Shown here: piece after piece, positions 22,505 to 34,962 of the stretch | Numbering within the stretch: the stretch's first letter is position 1 | Layout of the letters: the number at the start of each line of letters is the position of its first letter | DNA from: Metallyticus violacea | Taxonomy: Eukaryota; Arthropoda; Insecta; Mantodea; Metallyticidae | Assembly (NCBI GenBank): GCA_030762175.1 | Contig: JAUJEO010000019.1 | Span: 626,001-690,000, forward strand | Reading direction: 5' to 3' | Length of the DNA: 64,000 bases | Translations under genes and position numbers: made by a program | Notes under the pieces: generated by a model | Told to the model about the DNA's origin: nothing | Databases searched by the model: none | The model's input: only the letters and a program-made list of their open reading frames with translations

Positions 22505-24760
22505 TCTATTTTCATGTTTTACAATCTTTCTCTAACTTCTTTCCAATATTTTCTGCTCAAATTATTCTTCCAGAAATCTTCCAAGCTATTCTTAATCAAT
22601 TGGGCTCCAATTTTCCCTAACCATGAATTAATTTCCAACTTATTTTCCTGATATTCCAGACACACCTTTAGAATACTGTGCTTAGGAAGCTACTGAATCT
22701 GAAACAAATACTTCAATATTCTTTCAATAATTTTTCCTCTAACACTTACCATTCCTAACTCCAGTTACACTTCAGCATTCTCTGGAGTAAATCCTACACC
22801 TACCTCAAGTCCCAGATTTCTATGCCATGTATTCAATTGAGTCAAAATAATTCCTCTCAAATCACAGTCATTACCATTGCCATATACAAACTTCTTCTAA
22901 CTGATCCCATAGCCAATCCTCTCTTTGCAACAGTCATTTTTTAAAATATTTTTCCCACTCTCCTCTACTGCTTATCTTAACTCCCAAATATATTCATCAA
23001 TAACCGGATTTGTTTTATCATTCATAAACCATTTTTATTCCTACTCAATTTATTACTTTATTTAAACACTATAACTTTGGTGTTATCCTGAGTTACTTTC
23101 AAACCCATTTATTACGCTATCTTACAATTCCATCTATAACTAATTTTTGACATGTAACTGAAATCAAGTCTACTATTATTCTTAGTTGTTTCTTCACATT
23201 TTTGTAAATTATACCAAGGATTTTCTACCAGCTATTTGTATACCCTATTTTTAAATACTTGAACACTCAAGTCATACATTTCAAAAGAAAGTTTAATAAA
23301 GAGCTTTATTTCAATTACTTTGTAATATCTAGAAGTTTTCTGCTGTCTATGGAATGGTATGTCCACTATAATCATTCTTTGAATTTGATGAATATGCTTT
23401 TTCATTTCTATGCATATGTAAGGTTTCTTTAATATGCACTAGTACATCATAATTGTATATATTAATAATTAAATGCAATTAATAGTGATTTACAAATTGA
23501 ACTTGTTTTGAGTTTGTCTGTTCTAACAATCATTTTTTGAATTCTTAATACTTCTTATATTTGTAAATTACCTTCTTATGGTATTAACTCTTATCCAAAC
23601 TACTCTGGAAAATCTTAAAAATAAGCTGCATTAGCAGAATTCTTTGAAACTGCTCGTTTCAAATTTGCTAGTAAAAACACAGCATGTGTCATACACATAC
23701 AAGATCAATGTGAAATTTCTAACATAAATTTTTGTCTATTATATCTAGGAGTTTTACTATTTCACTTTTATTGCTTCTTAAAGATTCAATTTTCATATGC
23801 TAAAAAGAATATTCTGTAATTTTCTTTCATTCATGAAGAAACAATTAATTTTTTTATATCTTGCTCCCTTATTTATTTATTTGTATATTTATTTATTTAT
23901 TTATTGGAGGCAAAGGGAAATCTTTGTTAGCTTTAAAGAAGATGTGTCATCTACATTTCATGAAGAGCATTTAGATTATCATTATAATTATTAGAAATAC
24001 AAGAACTGATCTCTATAGAACAACTAGTTTACCTCTGCTATATGAGACTGAATTCCCCTTGGATACTATCTGTTTGTAGATTTCAAGATAGGATTTGAAA
24101 ATGTTTAGGCATTGCCCCTTTATTCATTAATGTTCCATTTAGTAAAATATTATGATTTGCACATGTTTATTAAGAAGGCAGATATTGTGTTATTCATCTG
24201 ATAAAATAAGAACACAAAGAAAAATAAATATCTAAGGATAGAATTGAAATCTGGAACCAACCTACTCTGTCTTGCTTCATAATGAACTGTGCAGAAGTAT
24301 CACAATTGCAGGGTGCACAGTGGAACACTGCATCAAAAATAATATCTGAAGTTTTATAAGTTAGTCTTGTTTTCCTTGCTAATTTCAACACAAAATACAT
24401 GATAATGTTAACATTATTTTATCATTTATTCATTTGTGGTAACTTGATGATGAAACAATGGTTACTCATATGACTTGCACACAGAAGAGAAAACATTTTT
24501 CTTCATGTGTTATCACTATATGAAGTTGAGTTGAGTCGAGTTTAGTTTAGTTTAGGTGTAGTTTTTGTTGAATTTGAAAGAATTCAACAGGTAACAGCAT
24601 GTATCTAATACAAATATAAATTGTTACTATGGGCACCAGTAAATGCCCATAATACTTTGGCATACAATGTATGAAATCTCAATTTATACTTCTTCTTCCT
24701 ATGTAAAGAGCAATTATCTTTCAACAGTAAAAATGATGGAATTTTTAATAGCAATTCCAT
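22505..24760. other. IR intron, mostly unclassified
   Basis: The minus strand of 22500-23100 gives broken frames that faintly resemble a LINE ORF C-terminus, but I could not anchor it on a diagnostic motif. The rest is AT-rich, with TATTTATT tracts near 23865-23906 and a GAGTTGAGTCGAGTTTAG run near 24523. Confidence 0.4.
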
Positions 24761-24767
24761 GCCGTAC

Positions 24768-24988
24768 CTTGCTGACAAGTTGCTGCTACAGCCCACAATG
24801 TAACTTCAACCCAGGACCAGGGCTGTTCCAGCTGATAGCTGTAGGTACAATATGATGTGAAATGCAGAGAGGCTGCCAATAGTGCTAATGCAGCCAGTAG
24901 ACACACAAGCCACAGGGAGCCAGTGAATGTTAGCACAAATACATCTTGTGTCAGGGGCAGTGCAGCAGCTTGATAGATAAGCATCCTT
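24768..24988 (-). CDS. Ir75: IR75-like ionotropic receptor exon: TM1 and pore loop
   Basis: 221-nt exon with acceptor TTGTTTGCAG above 24988 and donor GTACGG below 24768. Following the S1 exon it encodes RMLIYQAAALPLTQDVFVL, the 'PF...VW' equivalent, the first transmembrane segment (SLWLVCLLAALALLAASLHF) and the re-entrant pore helix (WSWVEVTLWAVAATCQQG). The CQQG motif at the pore tip is shared by many IRs and iGluRs (QQG). The last base is the first of the Gly codon completed in the 21194-21405 exon. Confidence 0.95.
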
Positions 24989-25559
24989 CTGCAAACAAAA
25001 TACTACTGTGTTATTGTTTATTTGAAGCCTAACACTTGCATGCTGTTATTGACAGGACCTCTAAAAGATATTTTATCTGAAAGTAAAGTTTCTTTTGAGC
25101 AAACATGCTCCTTCATTAGTTATTCTGTTTTTATGCAATGAGCTGTACTCTGTAAAGCCAAAAAGGGTATGAAAGGTGAGAAAGGAAGACCACAGAGTAA
25201 AGATGGCCAGAAATTTTAAGCTTCACAAAAATAATTCTTTAATATTCTGTGTAGCCATTATCCACAAATATGATGGAGCTAGAATAATAATTGAATAATC
25301 CTTGAATAGAAATAATGAATATTGCGGATCTTTTTTGTACATTGGTTAAAAATTGTAATGCTTAAATATCTTCTATAATCTTCCCTTTAAGGTCTATATA
25401 TTAACATCCAACAAAGTACCTAACAAGAAAGAGAACAAGGGTGAGAAGGAATATCTTAAAAATATAAATGGAAGGAGGAATACAAGTACAATTTTGAAAA
25501 TGTTTTAAATTCTCGGATGGGACAAATTTGTCAATATGGTATTGAAAATATGAAATTGA

Positions 25560-27113
25560 AAATGCATTTAATATTTTAAATTTTATTATGTATTGGACAG
25601 GTGAGGAGATGAAAGTAAAAATTTAGGAAAATACGAAGAGCAATGATTGATTCAATGAAGAGTGTAAAATAAACAAAAGGAATGTGAAGGAAAAATTGGT
25701 AAAATGGAGGGAGATGTGGGATATAAGAGCTAAAGAAGATTATTTAAAAAATAAACTTGAATTGATAGAAGGTAAAAGACTTTTGAAGAAAAGAAAGGTG
25801 AAAAATTTAATTAAAAGTATTGGTGAAAATAATGTAAGTAAAATATGGAAGGGTACAAAATCAATGCACAAAAAATTTGTAGCTACAGTTAACATAGGCC
25901 AAAAAGTTCGGTTAGACTATTTTTTAACCTTATATGCTGGTGAAGGTCTTTGGAAGGTAGAGTAATTTTAGAAATAGAAAATAACACGTAGAAATGTAAG
26001 ACAATAATAGAAGAAATAAGGAATCAGATTAAAAAAAATAAATAGGAACAAAGCCGCAGGAATAGATGGAATACCAAGAGAATTTCTCATGGAATAGGGT
26101 AGGAATTCAAATCGAGTTGAGGTGCTAACATTCTATAAAAAGTAAAGAATACATGGCAGAAAGTTGGAGAAAAGCAATAATACAACCAATAATAATAATA
26201 ATAGTTTATTCACTATTGTAATTACAATAATTATAATAGACTTTGTCAAAAGAAAATAAGGAAAATATGCTTAAAGTCTATGGATGAAGAGTATTTACTT
26301 TATATACATTATAACTTTTTTTTAATTTCATATTACTCTTATTTTCTACATCAAATTCTTGTATGCTGTAGAAAGGATGTTTAATTAACCATTTATATAC
26401 CTTTGAATAGCTGAATATTTACAGAACTTATTTCTAAAGGAAGTGAAAAGGTAGAAGGGATATGGAGAAACCTAACAACTAACTGGTTAAAGCTTTGTTA
26501 TCTAATGTGGGAAAAATTTATACAGAAATCCTAGCAGATAGACTCCAAGAATGGGCAGGAAAATAAAAAATTTTGTCACAGTTTCAAATGGGCTTTAGGA
26601 AAGGAAGATGAACTGTTGATAATGTATTTGTGATAAAAACATTAGTAGTTAAGTATTTAAAGAACAAAAGAGGAAAATTGTTATGACTTTTATTAATCTA
26701 GATTCTAGACCTTTGATAGATAGAGATGAAATTATTGTGGTACAAATTACTAAATAAAGGGGTACGAAATCAGATGGTGACTACTTTAAAAGGGTTATAG
26801 AGGAACAATACTTTCTGTGTAAAATATGAGAAAGGGATAATAAGCACAGAAATATACCAAAAAAGGACTAAGACAAAGATGTAAGTTAAGCCCCTTTTCA
26901 TTTAATCTATTTATTGATGATCTATTACAAAATATCAACAATACCAATAATTTCTTGCCTGTAATAAATATACAGACACCTGGTCCGCTTTTCACTGATG
27001 ACTTGGTAAGGGTCCATATCTGTAAATGGTTTGAAACTGTCCTTAAAGGAAAGAGATTCATACTGTGCAGAATGGGGATCAAGCATAAATGTACGGAAAA
27101 CACAAATTGTAGT
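25560..27113 (+). pseudogene. LINE (non-LTR) ORF2 remnant, 5' part, interrupted by a PLE
   Basis: Degenerate reverse transcriptase in plus orientation. 25684-25965 gives a charged helical region before the RT (VKEKLVKWREMWDIRAKEDYLKNK). Near 26045-26090 is NKAAGIDGIPREFL, the 'K..GIDGIP.E.' start of the RT domain. Near 26580-26620 is a decayed 'GF.KGR.T.D'. Near 26860-26930 is GLRQRCKLSPFSFNLFIDDLL, and near 26975-27005 is PGPLFTDDLV, the 'LFADD' catalytic block with A changed to T. Many stops. It resumes at 29138 after the PLE. Confidence 0.85.
26180..26405. repeat. AT-rich insertion inside the LINE remnant
   Basis: An (AAT)n run followed by about 200 bp of AT-rich sequence interrupts the RT frame between 'REFL' and the resumed frame near 26410. 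It looks like the tail of another retroelement in reverse orientation ((ATT)n-tailed). No duplication was verified. Confidence 0.4.
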
Positions 27114-27218
27114 ATAAATTTGAATAGTTTGGGATTTTCACAGTGAAATATAATATCATATAACAAATTATATAAAAGGAAGTCACTAAATTTCATTAGT
27201 TTTATTCCACTTACTTGG

Positions 27219-27252
27219 ACATGTTTCAAAGGCAAATTTCCTTCATCATCAG
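27219..27252 (-). ncRNA. hammerhead ribozyme-like motif (PLE family X)
   Basis: Minus strand: CTGATGA (complement of 27246-27252), stem II AAGG..CCTT, GAAA, and palindrome ACATGT (27219-27224). The core is intact. The plus-arm partner at 29041-29071 has CTGACAA, with one core base changed. Confidence 0.7.
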
Positions 27253-27441
27253 CACAGTTCCACTGTCAGTTCCAGCATGGTATTAAGATGTCGCTCTTTG
27301 GAAAAACTTTTTGATGAGGTCGCTTTGTTTGGAAGATCAAAATTAACTAAATTTTCTGTTTTCATTCAAGAATATATTTTCCCACACGGATAATTCTAAG
27401 GGTTTTTGAAGAGCTTTTAAGAGTTTTGGTTCATTTTGAAA

Positions 27442-27473
<32 letters not shown>

Positions 27474-28374
27474 GTGCCAGAAATGGTATGCTACTGCTGA
27501 TTTTTCCATATGTTTATATTTTACACTTCGCATGTGTTTCTTAAACTGTATGGTAATGTTCCTTTTTATTGCAGTCTTTGCAGTTGATTTTGTAAATGCC
27601 TGATTATTTTCCAGGTGGGATTTTGTCTTTTGTGTTGGTTTTTAGGAAGTTTTTCAAACTGCATTTTGGAGCCAAAATAATGTTGGCATCTTTAAAAATC
27701 TTTTGAAATTTTTGGTGTGCCCATGGATGGAATATAAATTTTTTATATATCTGTTCTCCTTTGTAACCTTTCAGTATGGTGATTTCTTTTATTTGTTTTT
27801 GGTTTTTTAATTTTTCTATCTTTTTCTTGACCAGATCTGTTATGTAGCCATTTTTCTGTGCTATATCCATGATTTTTTGGTACTCCAAATTGTATTCTGT
27901 CTCATTTACTGGTAGGTTTGTTAATCTGAATGTGAGGCTATTGATTATAGTGAGTTTAAGTTGTTTTGGATTGTGGCTGTTGCTTTTTATATAATTATTC
28001 GTTTGGGCATCCTTCCTGAATATGCCAAATTCCAGTATGTTATCATTTTTTTATCATTTTTAATTTCAGGAAAGGAAGAACCTTGTTGTTCTCCATTTCC
28101 ATTATGAATTTTATGTTGCTGTCTTGTAGGTTTAGCAGTTTTATTGCGTCATCTTTCCATTTTTCATCTACTATTGCAAAGACTTCATCAACTTAATGAT
28201 ACCAACATTTGTATATAAGAAGGAAGGTCTCTACTAATTTTGTTTCCAGGAAACTCATGTATATGTCTGCTAAGAATGGTGAGAGAGGATTACCCATTGC
28301 TAAACCCTCCTTCAAAAACCCATACAATTATCCGCGTGAAAAATATATTCTTGAACAAAAACAAAGAAAATTTA

Positions 28375-28929
28375 AATTAAATTAAAACAATATCTTTTAA
28401 AAATTATTTTAAAAATATATATGGAACTAACACAGTGAAGCCAAGCCATGTGAATAAATTCACATGATATATGCCGTACTAAACACTCTTATTGCTTTAC
28501 TTACTTGTGTAATATTTGGAACCGGTTTCAAAGACCTTCATCTTCAGCCAAGGATATGGCTGATTGGAGAATCCAATGGCTCTATAGAGTTGAAGCTCCA
28601 CCCTGGTGGTTTTTTAATGAACTTAAAGTTGGTGTTTTCTACCTTTGGAATATCAAAGTTCATTAATTGATCTAGAGAGACTCAGGGACATATAGAACTG
28701 GATACTTGGGAAAAAAATTTACATTCATAAATACAGAAATCGATTAATGAACTTTGATATTCCAAAAGTAGAAAACACCAACTTTAAGTACATTAAAATA
28801 TCACCAGGGCGAAGCTTCAACTCTACAGAGCTGTTGGAATTTCCAATCAGTCATACTCTTGGCCGAAGATGAAGACGAAGGTGAAGCAATAAGAGTGTTT
28901 AGTACGACATATATCACATGAATTTATTT
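28375..28929. mobile_element. nested PLE head-to-head pair (family Y)
   Basis: A 555-bp insertion in the plus arm of the family X PLE, with 12-bp duplication AAAGAAAATTTA (28363-28374 and 28930-28941). The left arm runs on the minus strand with terminal box GGAACTAACACAGTGAAGCC near 28422 and an intact hammerhead-like core. The right arm repeats it in plus orientation (YRNRLMNFDIPKVENTNFKYIK, then the 3' end). The arms agree closely with small differences (GGTGGTTTT against GGCGAAGC regions). Confidence 0.9.
28521..28547 (-). ncRNA. hammerhead ribozyme-like motif (PLE family Y)
   Basis: Minus strand: CTGAAGA (complement of 28541-28547), a short AAG/CTT stem II, GAAA and palindrome ACCGGT (28521-28526). 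The mirror copy near 28862 is degenerate (CCGAAGA and no GAAAC). Confidence 0.65.
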
Positions 28930-29137
28930 AAAGAAAATTTAGTTCATTTTGATCTTCCAAACAACAGCAACCTCATCAAAAAGTTTATAAAAGCCAAACA
29001 GCGACATCTTAATACCACACTGGAAAACTGTGGAACCATGCTGACAATGAAGGAAATTTGCCTTTGAAACATGCCCAAGTAAGTGGAATAAAATTAGTGA
29101 AATTTGAGTTACTTCCGCATAAGTAATTTGTTATATG

Positions 29138-30320
29138 ACAAATTGTAGTGTTTAAGAAAGGAGGAAAATTTAGTAAATATGAAAAATGGATAAAAGGAAG
29201 TAATGAATATAAAGTGATGAGAGTTGTATGTATTTAAGAATTAAAATAAATGCAGAATGGTAATGGGAGAAACAAAAGAAATCAGCTTTGACAAAGGGGA
29301 ATGTAGCAATGGCAGCTGTAACAAGATGCTTATTTAAAATGCCAGAGATGGAGATGAAATGGCTGGAAAGAGTATACAACTCAGCCATTGAGACTGGAAT
29401 GTTATATTATTGAAGTATGGGGACTGGAAATTGGTTGGAAAGTTGTGGACAAGTACATTGGATATTTTGTAAGGAATTTCTTGGGTTATCCTGAACAGTG
29501 GCTAATGCTATAGCTAAAATTGAATGGGGATGAGTGTCAAGAAAAGAATTGCTTATGGAGAGAGCCTTAAAATATTGATATATCCGCACCGTGATGAAGC
29601 TAATTTGTTAAACAAATGTTTAAAATATCAAATTATTAGTCTACAAAGCATGGGTTGGATAAGTGAACTAAGAAATAAGTTAGAAAATAATGGTATTGGA
29701 GGTGTTTGGAATAAAAGGAAATTAAATAACATAGATTTTTGGAGAAGTATAAGAAGAAGATTTGAAGATATTGAGATACAAAAATTATTTAGTCAGATAA
29801 GCAATGTATAAATTGTTGGCACATTGCATTACAATGAAAAATCGTTGGGAAAGAGAGAGATATGGAGACGTCACTGATAAAGAAGAAAGGGGGAGGGCAT
29901 AGCATGGTTAAAAGCACGAGTATGGAGGTTAAAAGGGCAACAAAATGGTTACCTGCAAGCACATGTCCATTATGTGGGGGAAGAGAAGATATAAAATACA
30001 TTCTATTTGAATGCACAGAAACAAAGATTTGGAGAAAAAAAAGTGTATCCTATAGAATGAATAGGAATGCTCATATAAATAAAATTGTAAACAATCACTG
30101 TAAGAGCATTGGGCAATATTTAGAGAAAGTAAAAAATAAGTGGAAATGGACTGTTAAAAGGGGACAGAAATAATAATGTAAGAATAGCACTATAAATTTA
30201 AGAATTAAATACTATGTACTAACATGTAATTTTCAGCTTTAGTGGACTGCCCAGCTTAGTGGCCAGAGCCAAACAGAAAGGGCAGTTTAATATATGTATA
30301 AATTCCAAAAGAATAAATTA
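29138..30320 (+). pseudogene. LINE ORF2 remnant, 3' part and tail
   Basis: Continuation of the LINE after the PLE. 29150 onward decodes as VFKKGGKFSKYEKWIKGSN, the post-RT 'K..V..F.K.GK' region. 29524-29811 gives ALKYQI-like helices (WISELRNKLENNGIGGVWN). 29862-30173 gives the C-terminal zinc-knuckle (CPLCGGREDIKYILFEC), a hallmark of this LINE group. The 3' tail ends near AGGGCAGTTTAATATATG..AATAAATTA. Frameshifts and stops make it inactive. Confidence 0.85.
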
Positions 30321-31250
30321 TTCCTTCATTCATTTGTATTCATCCATAATATGTCCATTTGAGTGTTTTGGGTTTAATATCAATAAGTGAAAGATCAGGT
30401 ATATTTCCAAAGATGGTGGTTACATGCAATGTTTTTTATGTTTCTATATATTTAACTTGATAATCTCAATTTTATCTTCATTCCTCATCTCTTTTACCAT
30501 TTGAAAGAAGACTTTTATGCCATTGTTAACTCCAACCAGTATTCTACTGGCATTTTCTCTCTTGTTTTGTCTAATAAATCCTTTGAATTTGAAACATATA
30601 AATTAATCAACTGATAAGTTTTTTTTTTCTCAGAAGAAAGTAAAGATTTTATTCAACTGTTCTTTTATCATAGAATCTTGTATTTTATTGCAGAATTTTT
30701 ATGTCACTTTCTGTTTTTCTGTTTCGTGTCTCGAGAAGTAGTTCCCATCTGAAAAGTCAATTAGGAAACTATATTACCTCTGGAATATTTTACTTTTCCA
30801 GACATAATTCATAGCTGGAGAGTGTAACAGTAAAAAAAATATAACTGTTTTTATTGTAGGCACCATCTTCCTGTGTCAGAAATGTCAAGTACTCGCAACT
30901 CAAAGTGATTGAAGAACCTCACATCTCATTGGTTTGTAGATCCTTTGGGACAAAGCTGGAACTTGTCTCAAACAATTCCACCAGTCATATGCTCTCTTTA
31001 ACACTTAGGGGATGCCTATATATGTTATGCATATTAAATGGCAGTTCCTTCATTTTTACGGTAAAGTTATTTTGCTGTGACTTGATCCTCTAAGTCTCAC
31101 CTGTTAAAAAAAGCCAGTTACACAAGGGATAATGAAAAGGAAATTTGAGTAGGAGAGCTTATCAAATGCAGTCCACTATGCTTTGTAACTATCGGGTACA
31201 AATTTAAGCAAAACCACTAACTGGATCATATTATGCTTAGCAATATCCTG
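30320..31250. other. IR intron, unclassified
   Basis: A tttttattgtAG at 30867 precedes a short open run (GCACCATCTTCC...), and the motif ACTGTTTTTATTGTAGG recurs at 7088, so this is more likely a dispersed repeat than an exon. Nothing else is supportable. Confidence 0.35.
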
Positions 31251-31254
31251 TTTC

Positions 31255-31515
31255 AAACTTATGAACAAAGGAGAATTTAAAGCCAGAATCGTTACAGTAA
31301 GAAATCTTACGACAAAATTTAGAATCCGAATATAAAAACTTTTCTTCGTACATAGTAAAAACAAGAGAAATATAATATCCTTGTTACAAATTCAAAAGTT
31401 TCACATACCACCCAATTTATCACAAATAAGTTCAAAAAGATATTCAAAAAGATATTCAAAGAACAAGGAATTATGTTAGCTCCAAAGAACAATATCCTTG
31501 GTTTTTTCCTGAAGT
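31255..31515 (+). mobile_element. PLE fragment (family Z, central part)
   Basis: Nearly identical in wording to 34380-34490: FKSFTYHP(I/N)..HHK, KDIQRTRNYVSSKEQ (GGAATTATGTTAGC..CCAAAGAACAAT). It carries an extra duplication AAAAAGATATTCA. It is truncated on both sides and carries no 3' end. Confidence 0.6.
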
Positions 31516-31942
31516 GAGCCATTTCTCTCCAGCTCATACCAGACTCTGCAGGCCAATCTGAACAGAGGGAGGGAGAGGAGGAATGGAAAGAGAAAGTACT
31601 GATGCTAAGGAAGATTCCATAAAGGTCAAGAAGGGGAAGGAAGTGACAAAAAGATTATTCATCACATCAATTAAGTACATTTAGGCACTGAAATCTCAGT
31701 TTTAGACTCTAAACAAACTTAAAACTATTAAATTAAATTTTATCTAACTCAGCAAAATAAGCATATACTGCATTGAACACATGAAACCAAATACTTAATT
31801 CACACATATAACAAATTTCACAAACTAATTTGTCTCTATTTATTTACTGACTTATGTATTGACTTATATATTCACATGATAATCAACTGCATCAGTACAT
31901 TTATACAATTTTTTTACAAATTGTGCATTTTTAAACATTTTC

Positions 31943-31975
<33 letters not shown>

Positions 31976-32449
31976 TGTAATTTTTAATGCAGAGAAGCAT
32001 TGTCTAACTGATGTAACAGGAACAAATTTGAAGTTGACTAATTGATACATCAATACAATCTGGAATGATTTAATTTTTCCCTAATAACATTCTGAACATG
32101 TCATCTAACAAATAAAATCCTGCATTCAGTGTTTTTCCAGTTTCATCAAGAGCAATATTTAATTTTATCAGAGTATCTTTAACTAGAGCATTATTGACTA
32201 AAAAGAAAGGATTTTGTTTGAACTCAACTGTGTAAGAATTAAATGAATTTCCAGTACTTATTTTATGTTAGCTATTCTAACTGTTTAACTTATTTATTGA
32301 TTTTGAACTTGCATTTTTGAATGAGGCAATTTTTGTATAGTGCGTGCATTTTATCTTTGCACGCTTGTGGAAATAGTGTGGAAATGGCAGTACACAGCGT
32401 AGCTGCACATGCTCTGCCTGCCATTTGATTGATAAATTACAAAAAATGT

Positions 32450-32516
32450 AAATATTGTACTTACGAAGCTGTTGGAATGGCAATATAACCTAAACTTAGG
32501 TATACCTAAGTTTAGG
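32450..32516. mobile_element. 67-bp miniature PLE fold-back with target duplication
   Basis: Flanked by an exact 13-bp duplication TTACAAAAAATGT (32437-32449 and 32517-32529). The insert is the outermost PLE 3' terminus (TACTTACGAAGCTGTTG on the minus side) ending in CCTAAACTTAGG followed by its inverted continuation TATACCTAAGTTTAGG. The same CCTAAACTTAGG / CCTAAGTTTAGG ends occur in the 3853-4160 fold-back. It is the smallest two-ended PLE insertion in the window. Confidence 0.85.
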
Positions 32517-33278
32517 TTACAAAAAATGTGCTTAACTTTTCCAAAAACAGTGTCCCTGGGTTCACACTTCTGTAAATTAATATGAATTTAATTTTAGTTA
32601 TTTTGTGGCATTATGTACTAGCACACAGTTGGCCCCTGCTTTTGTGCTAACTTCATTAGGTTTTTTTATGGTGATTGTTCTTATCCAGTACCAATATTCG
32701 ACTTTTCTTATGTAAAAACATAATGCCTTCATTATCTTATCTTGTCCAACAATCCCATTGTTTTGAATGTATTCATAATTTTATGAACCTTAGTCTTTCC
32801 AGGTGAATGATCAACCCTACAAAAATGTTTTTAAATTTCTCTACGACACTGAGCAGATGATTTGCATTTTAAAAAGTTACAGTTAATTAAAATTATTTAT
32901 TCTGTATTAAATCTCTGAGTCCCAACTCAAGAAACGGACACAAACAGAGAAATGACCCTGTTACCAACTCAATAATGAGACAAAACTCAATGCAATATTC
33001 ATGCAATAACAAACAATCATCCATTAGGGACTATGTGCAACCTTGAATGCAGCATGTGTGGCTAGTTACTGTTGATGTGTGTAGGTCCTGAATGTGAGCA
33101 TGGAAAATAAAATGTATACACTATAATAGTATTAATGTAGTGCTCTGTGTAAAATATTTAAAACAATATTGAACTGGTTATTTTGTATCTGGGATTTTCA
33201 CAGTAAAATATATTATAATATGACAAATTATTGTTACGAAATCATTCAAATTTCACTAATTTTGTTCCACTTACTTGG

Positions 33279-33311
33279 ACATGTTTCAAAGACAATTGCC
33301 TCCATCTTCAG
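33279..33311 (-). ncRNA. hammerhead ribozyme-like motif (PLE family X)
   Basis: Minus strand: CTGAAGA (complement of 33305-33311), a weak stem II, GAAA, palindrome ACATGT (33279-33284). The core is intact, but stem II has mismatches. Confidence 0.6.
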
Positions 33312-34469
33312 CTTGGTCCCACTGGCCGCTTCCCAGTGTGGTATTACAATGTCGCTCTGTGACTTTAACAACTTATTGATGAGGTAGCTGTTGTTTGGGA
33401 GATCGAAGTTAACCAAAAATTCTTTGTTTTTGTTTATACTGTTAATTCTATGGGCTTTTGAAGAGCATTTTAATAGTTTTGGTTCCTTTTGGAATTCATG
33501 GTTTTTTTTGCCAAAAATGGTCTGCCACTGCTGATTTTTCTATGTGTTTATATTTAACATTTCTCATGTGTTCCTTAAAACTTATGGTAATATTTCTTTT
33601 TATTTTGCTTATGTATTTCATGTCACAGTCTTTGGAACCGATTTCATAAATGCCTGATTGCTTTCCTGGTGGAGTTTTGTCTTTTGTGTTGGTGTTTAAG
33701 TGTTTTTTTTTAAACTGAATTTATTTACTGGGGCCAAAATGGTGTTTGCCTCTCTAAAAATCTTCTGAAATTTTTTGTGTGCCCATGGGTGGAATGTGGA
33801 TTTTTTATAAACATGATCTCCTTTGTAGCCTTTTAGTGTGATGATGTCCTTTATTTCATTTTTGTTTCTGAATTTCTCTATTTTCTTTTTGATAAGATCT
33901 ATTGTGTAGCCATTTTTCTGTACTATATCTATGATTTTTTGGTACTCCAATTTGTATTCTGTCTTGGTTATTGGTAAGTTTGTTAATCTGAATGTGAGGC
34001 TGTTGATTATAGCTAGTTTATGTTGGATTGTGGCTGTTATTTTTTATGTAATTATCTATATGGGTATCTTTTCTGTATATGCCAAATTCCAGTTTGTTGT
34101 CATTTTTTATAATTTTTATATCCAAGGGAATTTGGCATATACAGAAAAGATACCCATACAGATAATTATATAAAAAATAACAGCCACAATCCAACATAAA
34201 CTAGCTATAATCAACAGCCTCACATTCAGATTAACAAACTTGCCAATAACCAAGACAGAATACAAATTGGAATACCAACAAATCATAAAGATAGGAGAAA
34301 CTAATGGATACAACAAAGACACAGTAATAAAAATCATCAATAAAACCAAAAAACAATAAGAGATGTTTCCACTCTTAAAAGTGCAAAAGAAAGGTACAAA
34401 TTCAAAAGTTTCACATACCACCCAATTTACCACAATAAGTTAAAAAAGATATTCAAAGAACAAGGAATT

Positions 34470-34931
34470 ATGTTAGCCCCAAAGAACAATTTTAATATAA
34501 AGAACTTATTAGGTTGCAGAGTAAAGGACTACATGCCAACAGAACAAAAGTCAGGTATTTACAAAATAGAAAGTGCAGAGTGCAACAAAAAATACATTGG
34601 AAAAACGAAGAGGAATTTGGGAATCCGGAAAAAAGAACACTTCAGAAATATTCGCTTAAAACAAATTGATAAATCAGCAATAGCAGCGCACTTTTGGAAT
34701 AAAAATCATGAAATTAAACCAGAGATAAAACTACTTAAACAACTTCATAATGCAATAGAACTTTCCACTTGGGAAAACATTTTCATTACAAAAAATAAGG
34801 ATAATTTGATGAATTTCGATTTCCCTCCATTGGATGAACTCAGCAAATTCCTAATAGAACCAACAGATGCCGCCACAAGAATATCAAGAGACCCAACCAC
34901 CACGTTTAACAACAGTTTGTCAACAGGCTGA
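34470..34931 (+). CDS. PLE GIY-YIG endonuclease fragment (family Z)
   Basis: A 153-codon open frame, the C-terminal part of a Penelope polyprotein. APKNNFNIKNLLG leads into the nuclease: GIY at KSGIYKIESAECNKKYIGKT, Arg in KRNLGIRKKEHFRN, and the downstream H/E block (AIAAHFWNKNHE, LSTWENIFI). The frame ends inside the hammerhead region (SLSTG then stop), so the ribozyme overlaps the stop codon. The start is an internal Met; the reverse-transcriptase half lies upstream in broken frame. It may have been open until recently. Confidence 0.85.
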   Translation: MLAPKNNFNIKNLLGCRVKDYMPTEQKSGIYKIESAECNKKYIGKTKRNLGIRKKEHFRNIRLKQIDKSAIAAHFWNKNHEIKPEIKLLKQLHNAIELSTWENIFITKNKDNLMNFDFPPLDELSKFLIEPTDAATRISRDPTTTFNNSLSTG

Positions 34932-34962
34932 AGATGGGAGGGATCGCTCCCGAAACATATGT
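34928..34962 (+). ncRNA. hammerhead ribozyme-like motif (PLE family Z)
   Basis: CTGAAGA (34928-34934), GGGAG/CTCCC stem II, GAAA (34952-34955), palindrome ACATATGT (34955-34962). It is identical in core to the pair at 13664-13698 and 13833-13867. Confidence 0.7.

Larger units (their letters stand above)
27114..29137. mobile_element. PLE head-to-head pair (family X) inserted in the LINE
   Basis: Bounded by a 12-bp target duplication ACAAATTGTAGT (27102-27113 and 29138-29149). The long minus arm (27114 to about 28320) encodes MEYQKIMDIAQKNGY...FHPWAHQKFQKIFKDANIILAP (27604-27888), then a broken GIY-YIG ('IYKINCKDC') toward 27550, and farther upstream an RT thumb-like region. The short plus arm (about 28320-28374 and 28930-29137) carries only the 3' end. 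Both outer ends have the hammerhead box and the terminal TTCACTGTG box (reverse near 27134). A second PLE is nested in the plus arm. It lies in the 16-kb receptor intron. Confidence 0.9.
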
